From the NCBI RefSeq assembly GCF_010728925.1, contig NZ_AP022608.1:3534001-3598000 (forward strand): a stretch of DNA of 64,000 bases, in the 5' to 3' direction. Both the position numbers and the translations under genes were made by a program. Positions 8,730-17,796 of the stretch are shown piece after piece. Source of the DNA: Mycolicibacterium gadium. GTDB lineage: Bacteria > Actinomycetota > Actinomycetes > Mycobacteriales > Mycobacteriaceae. Position 1 is the stretch's first letter; each line of letters begins with the position of its first letter. The notes beneath the pieces were generated by a model, which was not told the origin of the DNA, did not search any database, and worked only from the letters and a program-made list of their open reading frames with translations.

Positions 8730-9634
8730 GTGACTACCCGCGCGACATGATCGGTTACGGAGCGCACCCGCCCGACCCACGGTGGCCCGGCGACGCCGCC
8801 ATCGCCGTCCAGTTCGTGCTCAATTACGAGGAGGGAGCCGAGAACTGCGTCCTCGACGGTGACCCGTCCTCAGAAACATTTCTGTCCGAGATCACCCCGG
8901 CCGAGCCCTTCGGCAATCGGCACATGAGCATGGAGTCGCTCTACGAATACGGCTCGCGGGCCGGATTATGGCGAATTCTAAGGATTTTCGAGGACCGGGG
9001 ACTGCCACTGACGATCTTCGCGGTCGCCCGCGCCGTGCAACGCAACCCCGAGGCCGTCGCGGCGTTCACCGAACTCGGCCACGAGGTCGCCTGCCACGGA
9101 CTGCGCTGGAAGTCCTACCAGCTGATCGACGAGGACACCGAGCGCGCCCACATGGCCGAAGCGGTCGCCATCCTGACCGACCTCGTCGGCGCCCGTCCGC
9201 TCGGCTGGTACACCGGCCGGGATTCGCCACACACCCGCGACCTGGTCGCGGAGCACGGCGGCTTCGTCTACGACTCCGACTCCTACGCCGACGACCTGCC
9301 CTACTGGGTCCGGGTCCGCGAGACCGATCACCTGGTCGTGCCCTATTCGTTGGACACCAACGACATGCGGTTCGCATCGCCCGCGGGCTTCGCCAACGGC
9401 GACGAGTTCTTCGCACATCTGCGGGACGCCTTCGACGTGCTCTACGCCGAAGGCCTTGCGGGCCAACCGAAGATGCTGTCGGTAGGTCTGCACTGCCGCA
9501 TCGTCGGACGGCCCGCGCGCGCCGCGTCGCTGCAACGATTCCTCGACTACGTGCAAACCCACGACCGGGTGTGGATTGCGCGGCGGATCGAAGTCGCCGA
9601 CCATTGGCGCGCCAATCATCCCCCGATCGTGTAG
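8726..9634 (+). CDS. puuE: Allantoinase, PuuE (polysaccharide-deacetylase-like) type
   Basis: This 302-residue NodB-fold protein opens the hydantoin ring of allantoin to allantoate. It carries the PuuE N-terminus (YPRDMIGYG followed by PPDPRWPGDAAIAVQFVLNYEEG) and the stretch GHEVACHGLRW. PuuE enzymes are distinct from metal-dependent DAL1/AllB allantoinases. GTG 8726 is used because it gives the family N-terminus and a 4-bp overlap with allantoicase. The 3' end overlaps the convergent racemase gene by 19 bp. Confidence 0.9.
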   Translation: MSDYPRDMIGYGAHPPDPRWPGDAAIAVQFVLNYEEGAENCVLDGDPSSETFLSEITPAEPFGNRHMSMESLYEYGSRAGLWRILRIFEDRGLPLTIFAVARAVQRNPEAVAAFTELGHEVACHGLRWKSYQLIDEDTERAHMAEAVAILTDLVGARPLGWYTGRDSPHTRDLVAEHGGFVYDSDSYADDLPYWVRVRETDHLVVPYSLDTNDMRFASPAGFANGDEFFAHLRDAFDVLYAEGLAGQPKMLSVGLHCRIVGRPARAASLQRFLDYVQTHDRVWIARRIEVADHWRANHPPIV

Positions 9635-10332
9635 TCCTTCGCCGGCGGTGCGGCGAACTCGCCGCGCTTCGACGTACCCAGGCCCATGCCTACCAGCGAC
9701 TGCACGGTCAGTGTCGCGGCACTGACACCATCGACCACGGGCACGCCGAGCTCGGCGGAGATCTGCGCACACATGTCCGCCATCCCTGCGCATCCGAGCA
9801 CCACGACATCGGAGCCGTCGGCCTCGATCGCATCATGGCAGGTCTCGGTGACGACCTTGCGGGCAACGGGATCGGTCTCGAGGTCGAGCACCGGGATTTC
9901 ACAGGCATGGATGCCGCGGCAGAACCGTTGCATACCATAGTGTTCCGCGAGGTCAGCGGCGCGTCCCTTGGTCCGGGCAAGCGTGGTCACGACGCTGAAG
10001 CCGCGGCCCAGGTGACTTGCGGTGTGCATGGCCGCCTCGGCGATACCGATCACCGGACCCTGTGCCAACTCGCGGGCAGCGTCCAAACCCGGATCACCGA
10101 AGCAGGCGATCACGTAGCCGTCGACGCCCTCTCGCTCACCCCGCGCGACGAGTTGAAGCAGTCCAGGCACACTCATCGCCTCGTCGTAATGGCTCTCGAT
10201 CGACGGGGGCCCGCACTCTGAGGTGATGCCGGTGACCGAGGTGTCCGGTGCGGTGACGGCACGGGCACATCTTTCGATCGTGGCTGTCATCGAAGCGGTG
10301 GTGTTCGGGTTGATCACCCAGATCCGTGTCAC
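9616..10332 (-). CDS. Allantoin/hydantoin racemase (Asp/Glu racemase family)
   Basis: This 238-residue protein starts VTRIWVINPNTTASMT, the classic N-terminus of HyuE/AllR-type hydantoin racemases. The two active-site cysteines expected in this family are present in VIACFGDPGLD and VVLGCAGMADM. It would interconvert allantoin enantiomers so that the stereospecific allantoinase can use both. GTG 10332 overlaps the permease stop by 4 bp (GTGA), which gives a permease-racemase operon. Confidence 0.87.
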   Translation of the reverse strand: MTRIWVINPNTTASMTATIERCARAVTAPDTSVTGITSECGPPSIESHYDEAMSVPGLLQLVARGEREGVDGYVIACFGDPGLDAARELAQGPVIGIAEAAMHTASHLGRGFSVVTTLARTKGRAADLAEHYGMQRFCRGIHACEIPVLDLETDPVARKVVTETCHDAIEADGSDVVVLGCAGMADMCAQISAELGVPVVDGVSAATLTVQSLVGMGLGTSKRGEFAAPPAKDYTIGG

Positions 10333-11882
10333 GACAACGATTCTGCGACCAGTGCGTCGCGGGTCGCCATCAGGTAGTAGACGACGAACGCCACACCGCA
10401 ACCGATGAACCAGCTGTACTGCGCTGCGGTGTGCATACCCACCACCGAACCGCCCAGCAGAACGGGAATCACGGCGAGTGCGGCGCCGATGGCGGTGGCG
10501 ATCACCGCAACCTTGTTGTACCCCTTGGTATACCAGTACTTGCCGCCCTCATCCATGGTGAAAAGGTCATCGACAACCACCTTCTGCTTGCGGACCAGGT
10601 AGTAGTCGGCGATCAGCACGCCGAACAGTGGGCCGATGAACGCGCCGAGAGTTTCCAGTGTGTAGTGGATGACCTGGGGATTGGCGTAGAGGTTCCACGG
10701 TGTGATGAGCACCGATCCGACGGCAGCGATCATGCCGCCCGCGCGCCAACTGATCCGCTGCGGGCTGACGTTGGAGAAGTCGAACGCCGGGCTGATGAAG
10801 TTGGCGACGATGTTGATGCCGATCGTGGCGATCGTGAACGTCAGCGCGCCAAGCACGATGGCGAAGGTCGAGTCGATTCGCGCCACTGTCTCGACCGGGT
10901 CGGTGATCAATTCACCGAACACCGGCAGCGTCAGCGAGGCGGTGACGACCACCAACACCGAGAACACCAGGAAATTGACGGGCAGGCCCAGGAGGTTGCC
11001 CTTCTTGACCGCCGCGAACGACTTGCCGTACCGCGAGAAGTCACCGAAGTTGAGCATCGGCCCGGAGAAGTACGACACCACCAATGCGATGGCACCGAGC
11101 ATCACCGGAAGCGAGGACCATCCGGTGTAGGTGACATCGCCCAGATTGAGATCGATGGCGCCCCAACCGGCTTTGGCGATCAGGTAGCCGCACAGGATGA
11201 ACATCACGACGTACACGGCCGGCCCGCAGAAGTCGATGAACTTGCGGATCGACTCCATGCCACGCCAGAACACGCAGGCCTGCAGCACCCACAACAGCAG
11301 GAAGCTGCCCCAGCCAAGCAAGGAAAGGCCGGCGAATCCGTAGTTTTCGACCTCCGCGTACGGCATGAGGCCGGGGAACAGCTTGAGCAGCACGATATCC
11401 AGCGCTGCCGACGCCAGGTAGGTCTGAATGCCGTACCACGCCACGGCGATCAGCCCGCGGATGATCGCCGGGATGTTCGCACCCAGGACGCCGAACACGG
11501 TGCGGCAGATCACCGGATAGGGCACCCCAGCCGCTTGGCTGGGTTTGGCGACCAGGTTGCAGAAGTAATAGACGATCGTGATGCCGACGAGCAGTGCCAC
11601 CAGCACTTGCCAACTGGCGAGGCCGAGCGCGAAAAGGCTGCCCGCTGTCACGTATCCGCCGACGCTGTGCACGTCGGACATCCAGAAGGCGAAGATGTTG
11701 TATGACGTCCACGTCTGCTTGCCGAGCGGGGCGAGGTCCTCGTTCGTCAGGCGTGGGTCGTAGCCCGGTTTGATGACGCCGCCGCCGACCGGGTGGCCGG
11801 ACGCTTCGACGAGGTCACCCGCGCCGACAACCGCGCCTGGGGGCAGGTCCTTCGTGGTCTGGGGTGTGTCGAGGTCGGTCAT
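10329..11882 (-). CDS. NCS1-family permease (allantoin/hydantoin/uracil:cation symporter)
   Basis: This 517-residue integral membrane protein has about 12 hydrophobic helices. The N-terminal motif NEDLAPLGKQTWTSYNIFAFWMSDVHSVGGY is diagnostic of the nucleobase:cation symporter-1 family (Mhp1, PucI, FurD). Linkage to allantoicase, allantoinase and a racemase makes allantoin the best substrate guess. It leads a two-gene operon with the racemase. The 53 bp upstream of its start hold an inverted repeat suited to the adjacent GntR regulator. Confidence 0.9.
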   Translation of the reverse strand: MTDLDTPQTTKDLPPGAVVGAGDLVEASGHPVGGGVIKPGYDPRLTNEDLAPLGKQTWTSYNIFAFWMSDVHSVGGYVTAGSLFALGLASWQVLVALLVGITIVYYFCNLVAKPSQAAGVPYPVICRTVFGVLGANIPAIIRGLIAVAWYGIQTYLASAALDIVLLKLFPGLMPYAEVENYGFAGLSLLGWGSFLLLWVLQACVFWRGMESIRKFIDFCGPAVYVVMFILCGYLIAKAGWGAIDLNLGDVTYTGWSSLPVMLGAIALVVSYFSGPMLNFGDFSRYGKSFAAVKKGNLLGLPVNFLVFSVLVVVTASLTLPVFGELITDPVETVARIDSTFAIVLGALTFTIATIGINIVANFISPAFDFSNVSPQRISWRAGGMIAAVGSVLITPWNLYANPQVIHYTLETLGAFIGPLFGVLIADYYLVRKQKVVVDDLFTMDEGGKYWYTKGYNKVAVIATAIGAALAVIPVLLGGSVVGMHTAAQYSWFIGCGVAFVVYYLMATRDALVAESLS

Positions 11883-11910
11883 GCGCGGACGCTATCCACG
11901 ACGTATTGCA

Positions 11911-11934
11911 CAGGTATTTCCTACGAACTACCTG
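11911..11934. promoter_or_regulatory. Candidate GntR operator upstream of NCS1 permease
   Basis: CAGGTA (11911-11916) and TACCTG (11929-11934) form a perfect 6-bp inverted repeat with a 12-bp spacer, in the 53-bp gap between the GntR stop and the permease start. Position makes it a candidate control site for the permease-racemase operon; the motif itself was not recognised. Confidence 0.4.
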
Positions 11935-11935
11935 G

Positions 11936-12655
11936 CTATTGCGCGGAAGATATATTCGGCGCCACGAGCAGACCGGTGTCGGTCGGTAGCGTCGCGATCA
12001 CCGAGTTGAGCCGCTGCGCGTGCAATTCGGCGGTGGCGAGCAGTTGCTCGACATCGCTAGCGAGGAAAAACTCGACCATCTGAAGATGATCTGCGTGCAG
12101 TGCCGTGCGCTGATCCGGGGAGACATGCACCATCGATTGCACGGGTTCGGTTACGTTCCAGGCTGATTCGAGCATGTGCAGCAGCCTGTGCATGCGCGAC
12201 GGGCGGGTCAGGGCGAGATGGAATTCGCGGCTCTGGCGATGGTAGGTGACGGGATCGTCGTCACGGACGGCCTGTTGCAGAACGTCGTGGGCAGCGACGA
12301 CGGCGGCGCGGTCCATGTCACCGGCGTTGGCCACCGACGCCGCGAGCGCTGCTGCCTCCAAAGTCTCACGCACGATGTACATCTCGCGCAGCTCCTGTGG
12401 AGTCAGCTGCGCAACCGAGTAGCCGAAGTTGCTCCGGTGGGCAACCAGTCCCTCGCCGATCAGTGTCTTCAGCGCCTCACGGACCGGGATCTGGCTGACG
12501 CCGAACAGATCGGCAACCTCGGCAAGTGGTATCTGGGTGCCGGGCAGAACCGCGCCGTCGAGGATGACGCGACGCAGCTCGTCGAGAATGCTCTGCTGTG
12601 ATCCACCTGGGGTCGTGACTGTCAGCCGGTCGACCAGAATCGAGTGGCGACGCAT
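11936..12655 (-). CDS. GntR-family transcriptional regulator, FCD subfamily
   Basis: This 239-residue regulator has an N-terminal winged helix (about 15-80; LADLFGVSQIPVREALKTLIGEGLV) and a C-terminal all-helical FCD ligand domain. The FCD domain shows metal-ligand-like histidines in SREFHLAL and ALHADHLQMVEFF. It lies directly upstream of the permease gene on the same strand, so it most likely controls ureide uptake and degradation in response to a pathway intermediate. The inducer cannot be read from sequence. Confidence 0.9.
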   Translation of the reverse strand: MRRHSILVDRLTVTTPGGSQQSILDELRRVILDGAVLPGTQIPLAEVADLFGVSQIPVREALKTLIGEGLVAHRSNFGYSVAQLTPQELREMYIVRETLEAAALAASVANAGDMDRAAVVAAHDVLQQAVRDDDPVTYHRQSREFHLALTRPSRMHRLLHMLESAWNVTEPVQSMVHVSPDQRTALHADHLQMVEFFLASDVEQLLATAELHAQRLNSVIATLPTDTGLLVAPNISSAQ

Positions 12656-12710
12656 TCGATCACCGTAGGCACGCTATGTTGCGTCGATGTTGCAGTCGGG
12701 GCCGTCAGGC

Positions 12711-13145
12711 CTACGCCTGCATCACGCGCTTGCGCAGGCTCTCGGTCGCGATATCGAGCACCATTTGCTTGCCTCGCCGGACGAGGAAACGGGGAACCGG
12801 CGTCGCCAAATCAAGAATGATGTCGAACCGCACCCGCGTCTTGCCGTCGAGCTCCGGGGTGAGGTTGTACTCCGCATGCTGACCGCGCTGCTGACCGGTT
12901 TCCCTCGCGTCCCAGACCACCCAGTCGTCGCCCCAGTGGTATTCGAGGAGCTCCTTGTCGGTGATCCCCATGATCCGGAACGTCGCCTTGACGTGGTGCG
13001 GTCTGCCGTCCGGATGGCGGTCCAGGACCTCGATGTGCTTGTGCAACGGCGACCACGACGGCACACCCTCGATGTCGGCAAGCGCTTCCAGAATTGCCTC
13101 AGGCGGGGCGTCGAAGACCACCTCTCGTGACGCACGGACAGTCAT
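12711..13145 (-). CDS. SRPBCC-fold protein (polyketide cyclase/START-like)
   Basis: This 144-residue protein begins MTVRASREVVFDAPPEAILEAL, typical of the SRPBCC helix-grip fold that binds hydrophobic ligands in a deep cavity. It is related to the proteins at 24543 and 25028 (shared ending LRKxVxxx and shared DKELLEYHWGDDWVVWDARE-type segment). In M. tuberculosis several such genes (Rv0854, Rv0856, Rv0857) surround far, and here they do too. No biochemical function is established. Confidence 0.85.
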   Translation of the reverse strand: MTVRASREVVFDAPPEAILEALADIEGVPSWSPLHKHIEVLDRHPDGRPHHVKATFRIMGITDKELLEYHWGDDWVVWDARETGQQRGQHAEYNLTPELDGKTRVRFDIILDLATPVPRFLVRRGKQMVLDIATESLRKRVMQA

Positions 13146-13203
13146 AGTGGCAAATCATAGCCACCTCGTGTGCCTCATGTAATGGAATTGCCAGCTAACC
13201 TTC

Positions 13204-14283
13204 CTACCAGCCGATCTCGGTGACGGCCGTGGCTGCCTGCGGAGGGGGCCCGACCGGACCTGCCGGAGTGCGGGAGAATCGCGGCGCCGGAGCCGCCTGT
13301 TCGACGCCGTGCGCCGTCATCACCGTCGACCGCGCCAGCAGGTGTTCGTTCTGCGCCGCTTCTGTCCAGGTGAGCACCGGTGTGACGCATGCATCCGTTC
13401 CTGCGAAGACGGCCGTCCACTCATCGCGGGTCTTACTCGCGAACCGCTCGGTGAAGACCTCGAACATCTCTGGGTACGCGGCGACGTCGAACTGGTTGGG
13501 CACCTCCTCGGAGGACAACCCGAGGCCGACGAGCAGCTGCGCGAAGAACTGCGGTTCGATCGACCCGACCGCCATGTATCCGCCGTCGGCGGTTTCGTAG
13601 GTGCGGTAGAAGGGGGCGCCGCCGTCGAGCATGAACGACTCGCGGGTGTCTTTCAGCGTGCCTCCGGCTTTGATCGTCCACATCATCTGGGCCAAGATGC
13701 TGACGCCGTCCACCATGGCGGCATCGATGACCTGGCCGAGGCCCGAGCGCTCGCGTTCGTAGAGAGCGGTGACGATGCCCAGCAGCACCAGCATCGACCC
13801 GCCACCGAAGTCCGCGACCAGATTCAGCGGTGCGACCGGCGGCCGGTCACGGTAACCGATGGCCGACAGCGCACCGGTTTGCGACAGGTAGTTGATGTCG
13901 TGGCCGGCAGTCGTGGCCAGGGGACCGTCCTGGCCCCAGCCGGTGATCCGCGCGAAGATCAGTCGGGGGTTCACGCCAGCACAGTCGTCGGGTCCGATAC
14001 CGAGGCGTTCACAGGTGCCGGGGCGGAAGCAATCCAGCAGCACGTCGGCCTTGGCCGCGAGGTCGAGCAGAACCTGCGGCTCCTTCTTGACGTCGAGGTC
14101 GACCGTTCGCTTTCCACGGTGCATCAGGTCGATGTTCTCCGCGGGCATCTGTAGCCCGCCCGGCCGCCGTACCCGAACGACGTCGGCGCCCAGATCGGCC
14201 AGCACCATGCCCGCGTGCGGTCCCGGCCCAATACCGCCGAGTTCGATTACTTTCACTCCCGCCAGGGGGCCTGTGTTCGTCAC
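13204..14283 (-). CDS. far: CoA-transferase family III / alpha-methylacyl-CoA racemase
   Basis: This 359-residue protein of the CaiB/BaiF-MCR fold probably epimerises alpha-methylacyl-CoAs during branched-chain lipid or sterol side-chain oxidation. The fold's N-terminus (PLAGVKVIELGGIGPGPHAGMVLADLGADVVRV) and a likely catalytic pair, H128 in GHDINY and D160 in LVADFGGG, are visible. GTG 14283 gives exactly 359 residues, the length of M. tuberculosis Far (Rv0855). The upstream ATG at 14331 would overlap the divergent gene. Confidence 0.9.
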   Translation of the reverse strand: MTNTGPLAGVKVIELGGIGPGPHAGMVLADLGADVVRVRRPGGLQMPAENIDLMHRGKRTVDLDVKKEPQVLLDLAAKADVLLDCFRPGTCERLGIGPDDCAGVNPRLIFARITGWGQDGPLATTAGHDINYLSQTGALSAIGYRDRPPVAPLNLVADFGGGSMLVLLGIVTALYERERSGLGQVIDAAMVDGVSILAQMMWTIKAGGTLKDTRESFMLDGGAPFYRTYETADGGYMAVGSIEPQFFAQLLVGLGLSSEEVPNQFDVAAYPEMFEVFTERFASKTRDEWTAVFAGTDACVTPVLTWTEAAQNEHLLARSTVMTAHGVEQAAPAPRFSRTPAGPVGPPPQAATAVTEIGW

Positions 14284-14321
14284 CGAAGCAAGGTAACTCG
14301 CGGCATCTGACGGAGATGTCA

Positions 14322-17300
14322 ATGTTGGCACTTCCGCGCGCGGAAGGTCATACGCTGTGGCGCATCAGTGAGGCAACGGGGGCCGCCGGACCGGCGGATG
14401 TAGTGGGGCCGGCAGGGCAGGTGTGCCGGGCCTGCGGAGCCACACCGCCCGGCGGGGCGCGATTCTGTCCCAATTGCGGTGCACAATTGGCGCCATCCGC
14501 TGGCACCGCGAAGTACAAGCAGGTGACGGTGCTGTTTGCCGACGTGGTGCGGTCGATGGACATCGCCGCCGCGCTGGATGTAGAGCGGCTGCGCGAAGTC
14601 ATGACCGAACTCGTGGAGCGTTCGGCCGCGGTGGTGAAGCGCTACGGCGGCGGTGGCATCGAGTACACCGGCGACGGCCTCATGGCACTGTTTGGTGCCC
14701 CGGTTGCCCTGGAAGACCATGCATTTCGCGCTTGCCTGGCCGCGCTGGCCATCCAAGAGGAGGCCAGCCGATTGGCGACCGAGGTGCAGAGTCGCGACGG
14801 CGTGACGCTGCGACTGCGAGTCGGCCTGAACTCCGGGCGGGTGATCGCGGGCGAGCTCGGCTCGGGGTCGCTCGGCTATGCCGCGACCGGCGAACCCATC
14901 GGGTTCGCAAAGCGGATGGAATCGTCGGCACCACCGGGTGGGGTGATGCTCTCGGAGTCGACCGCGCGGCTCGTTGAAAACGCTGCCCAACTGGCCGAAC
15001 CCGAGTGGGTTCACGTCAAAGGAACCGACGAACCGGTGCGTGCGCAGCGACTGGTGGCGATCGGCACTCGCGAGGTCCACCTTGGTCACGCCGAAACGGA
15101 CTTGGTCGGACGGCGTTGGGAGATGGCCGCCGTCGACGCCCTGGTGAACCGCGCGCTCGGTGGCCGCGGCAGCGTGGTGAATGTGATGGGTCCCGCGGGC
15201 ATCGGCAAGTCCCGGGTGGCTCGGGAGGCCGCTGCTGCGGCAGCCGGCCGCGGGTTTGAGGTCTTCTGGACCTTCTGTGAGTCACACGCGCGTGACGTCC
15301 CATTCGGCGTGCTGAGCCGCCTGCTCCGGGTGGGCAGCGGAGTCGACAACGCGGACGACGAGACCGCTCGCGACGGATTGCGGGCCTTCGTGCCCGATAT
15401 CGACCCGCAGGACCGATTACTGCTGGAGGATCTGCTCGGTATTGCGGACCCCAATGTGCCGCTCCCCCAGATTGATCCGGACGCGCGGCGGCGCCGCTTG
15501 ACCACCATGATCAACGCTGTGACGCTGGCGCGGAACGAACCGGCGCTTTACATCATCGAGGACGCGCACTGGATCGACGCTGTCAGCGAGTCGATGCTGG
15601 CCGACCTGCTCACCGTCATCCCCCGCACCCCCGCGATGGTGCTGATCACTTCGCGTCCCGAATACGAAGGCGCGTTGAAGCAGGTGCACGGATCTCAGGC
15701 GATCGCCCTTGCCCCGCTGGATGATTCGGATACCGCAACGCTGCTGGCCGTATTGCTGGGCTCAGATCCTTCGGTTGGCGCCCTGTCGGCGGTCATCGCC
15801 GACCGCGCCGCCGGGAACCCGTTCTTCGCCGAAGAAATGGTGCGCGAGTTCGTGCAACGCGGGGTGCTGACGGGCGAGCGCGGGCACTACGTCTGCCGCA
15901 CGGACGTCTCCGAGTTGAGCGTGCCTGCCACCGTGCAAGCGGCCATCGAGGCGCGCATCGACCGGCTCAGTGGGCCCGCCCGGCAGACGTTGTACGCGGC
16001 ATCGGTGATCGGCGCGCGGTTCGAGTCGGAGCTGCTCACCGCGTTGAGCATCGGTGCCATGTTCGACGAACTCCTTCGCGCGGAGCTGATCGATCAGGTG
16101 CGGTTCACGGCGGACGCGGAGTTCGCGTTTCGTCACCCGCTGATCCGCGCGGTGGCTTACGAGTCACAGCTGAAATCCGATCGCGCCCAGTGGCATCGAC
16201 GGCTCGCCACCGCTATCGAAGAGTCCGAGCCTGACTCCGCCGAGGAGAACGCGGCGGTCATCGCCGAACATCTGCAGGCCGCGGGTGACCTGCACGCCGC
16301 CTACGGCTGGCACATGCGTGCCGCAGCGTGGGCGACCAATCGAGACATCGGCGCGGCATGGTCGAGTTGGGAGCGCGCGCGCCGCATCGCCGATGCGCTA
16401 CCCGACTATGACCCAGAGCAATTGTCGATGCGCATCGCTCCGCGCACCATGCTGTGCGGGAACGCCTGGCGTGTTCACGTAGATGCCACCGGGGAGCGCT
16501 TCGAGGAACTGCGGCAGTTGTGCGGTGAGGCCGGCGACGAGGCTTCACTGGCCATCGGGATGGGCGGGCTGGTGATCGATCACGCGTATCACGCCCGCAT
16601 TCGCGAGGCGGCGCAGCTGGCATCTGAGGCCTGGTCGATCGCCGGGTCACTCGGTGATCCGAACCTCACGGTAGGGCTGTTTCTGCCGTTGATGTACGCC
16701 AAGATTGAGGCCTGCGAATGGTCTGACGTCCTGCGATGTTCAGAACAGGTCATCAGATTGGCCGGCGATGACCCGCGCAAGGGCAACTTCATCTTTGGAT
16801 CGCCGCTGGCGGTCGCCTATACGGCGCGAGGCATGGCGCGATACTCCCTGGGACGTCCTGGGTGGCGCGACGACCTGCGTCACGGCCTGGCTATCGGCCG
16901 CAACGCCGACCCCCTGTCCTACGCCGCGACCAACAGCTTCAGCTACTTCGCGGGAATACCGGCTGGCGTGCTCAGACCCGACGACACCGTGGTGGGCGAG
17001 ATCGAGGACGCCCTGCAAGTTGCCCAACGCTCCGGTGATGATCTCGCGGTGGCCAACGTCCGCATGGCGCTGGGCATGGCGCTGGCACACTGCAGGACAG
17101 CTGCTCAGCGCGAACGCGGACAGCAGCTCTTGGGAGAGGTCGGCGATGTGTTCGTGCGAAGAGGACACAACCTGGCCGAGTTACCGATCATCGACGTTCT
17201 CTCGTTGCGTGAGCTCGCTCGGGGCGGACATGGCGATGACGCCATTCCACGGATGCGCATCGTCGTCAACGATCTGTTCCGCGACGGCGGGCTGCTGCTC

Positions 17301-17591
17301 TGGAGTGCTCCGGTGACAGGCGTGCTCGTCGAGACACTTCTCGAGGGCGGGGAAAGCGGTTGCGTAGCCGAAGCAGAGACCGCTATCGAACGCCTCGCGG
17401 CCGCGCCGGGCGACGACGGTCTAGCCATTCGTGAAATCTGGCTGCTGCGGATGCGCGCGTTGGTGGCACGCGCTCGCGGCGATGCCGAAAACTACACGGA
17501 GCTCCGCGAGCGCTACCGCGCGATCGCGGAATCGCATGGCTACGAAGGACACATCGACTGGGCCGCGGCCATGCTCGAGGCGAGCTCTTAG
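14322..17591 (+). CDS. Zinc-ribbon / class III adenylate cyclase-like / AAA ATPase multidomain regulator
   Basis: This protein is about 1,089 residues. Numbering from the upstream ATG 14316: a zinc ribbon (C37, C40, C51, C54); a class III cyclase homology domain (about 66-235) with metal aspartates D76 (LFADVVRSMD) and D120 (YTGDG); an ATPase with P-loop GPAGIGKS (292-299) and Walker B-like YIIEDAHW; then a long helical TPR-like region. In the dimer-interface segment GEPIGFAKRME the transition-state Arg is kept, but Asn is replaced by Gly and the purine-selecting Asp by Glu, so cyclase activity is doubtful. ATG 14322 sits 6 nt after GGAG and is preferred to ATG 14316. Confidence 0.88.
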   Translation: MLALPRAEGHTLWRISEATGAAGPADVVGPAGQVCRACGATPPGGARFCPNCGAQLAPSAGTAKYKQVTVLFADVVRSMDIAAALDVERLREVMTELVERSAAVVKRYGGGGIEYTGDGLMALFGAPVALEDHAFRACLAALAIQEEASRLATEVQSRDGVTLRLRVGLNSGRVIAGELGSGSLGYAATGEPIGFAKRMESSAPPGGVMLSESTARLVENAAQLAEPEWVHVKGTDEPVRAQRLVAIGTREVHLGHAETDLVGRRWEMAAVDALVNRALGGRGSVVNVMGPAGIGKSRVAREAAAAAAGRGFEVFWTFCESHARDVPFGVLSRLLRVGSGVDNADDETARDGLRAFVPDIDPQDRLLLEDLLGIADPNVPLPQIDPDARRRRLTTMINAVTLARNEPALYIIEDAHWIDAVSESMLADLLTVIPRTPAMVLITSRPEYEGALKQVHGSQAIALAPLDDSDTATLLAVLLGSDPSVGALSAVIADRAAGNPFFAEEMVREFVQRGVLTGERGHYVCRTDVSELSVPATVQAAIEARIDRLSGPARQTLYAASVIGARFESELLTALSIGAMFDELLRAELIDQVRFTADAEFAFRHPLIRAVAYESQLKSDRAQWHRRLATAIEESEPDSAEENAAVIAEHLQAAGDLHAAYGWHMRAAAWATNRDIGAAWSSWERARRIADALPDYDPEQLSMRIAPRTMLCGNAWRVHVDATGERFEELRQLCGEAGDEASLAIGMGGLVIDHAYHARIREAAQLASEAWSIAGSLGDPNLTVGLFLPLMYAKIEACEWSDVLRCSEQVIRLAGDDPRKGNFIFGSPLAVAYTARGMARYSLGRPGWRDDLRHGLAIGRNADPLSYAATNSFSYFAGIPAGVLRPDDTVVGEIEDALQVAQRSGDDLAVANVRMALGMALAHCRTAAQRERGQQLLGEVGDVFVRRGHNLAELPIIDVLSLRELARGGHGDDAIPRMRIVVNDLFRDGGLLLWSAPVTGVLVETLLEGGESGCVAEAETAIERLAAAPGDDGLAIREIWLLRMRALVARARGDAENYTELRERYRAIAESHGYEGHIDWAAAMLEASS

Positions 17592-17596
17592 GCGAT

Positions 17597-17633
17597 TTGG
17601 CGCCGGCCTGCCCCCTCTGCAAGCCGGCGCCAA
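17597..17633 (+). terminator. Hairpin downstream of the cyclase-ATPase gene
   Basis: TTGGCGCCGGC (17597-17607) and GCCGGCGCCAA (17623-17633) are perfect 11-bp arms around a 15-nt loop, starting 6 bp after the stop codon at 17591. The GC-rich stem lacks a long T-tract, as is common for mycobacterial terminators. Confidence 0.6.
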
Positions 17634-17671
17634 TTCAGATTCATCGTCGCTCCGGCGGTGCATAACCGCGT

Positions 17672-17796
17672 CAGTAGTGCACTACTGCATTCTCACCGCC
17701 CCAGTGCACGCCTCCCTGGATTCAGCAATGAACCCGCTGTTCAGCCGCTAGGTAGTGCGTCGTCGATACCCAAGGAATTGCAGTGGGGCACTACTG
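17672..17796. promoter_or_regulatory. 16-bp palindrome plus half-sites before the beta-propeller gene
   Basis: CAGTAGTGCACTACTG (17672-17687) is a perfect palindrome. An exact 9-bp half, GCACTACTG, recurs at 17788-17796, and a shorter TAGTGC at 17753-17758. All lie in the 267-bp gap between the cyclase-ATPase gene and the secreted propeller gene (start 17859), so a dimeric regulator probably binds here. No other gene was seen in this gap. Confidence 0.5.

Noticed and set aside
10326..11705. Long plus-strand open frame opposite the NCS1 permease
   Set aside because: Antisense to a permease with a diagnostic N-terminal motif; the frame is His/Asp/Gln-rich and non-globular.
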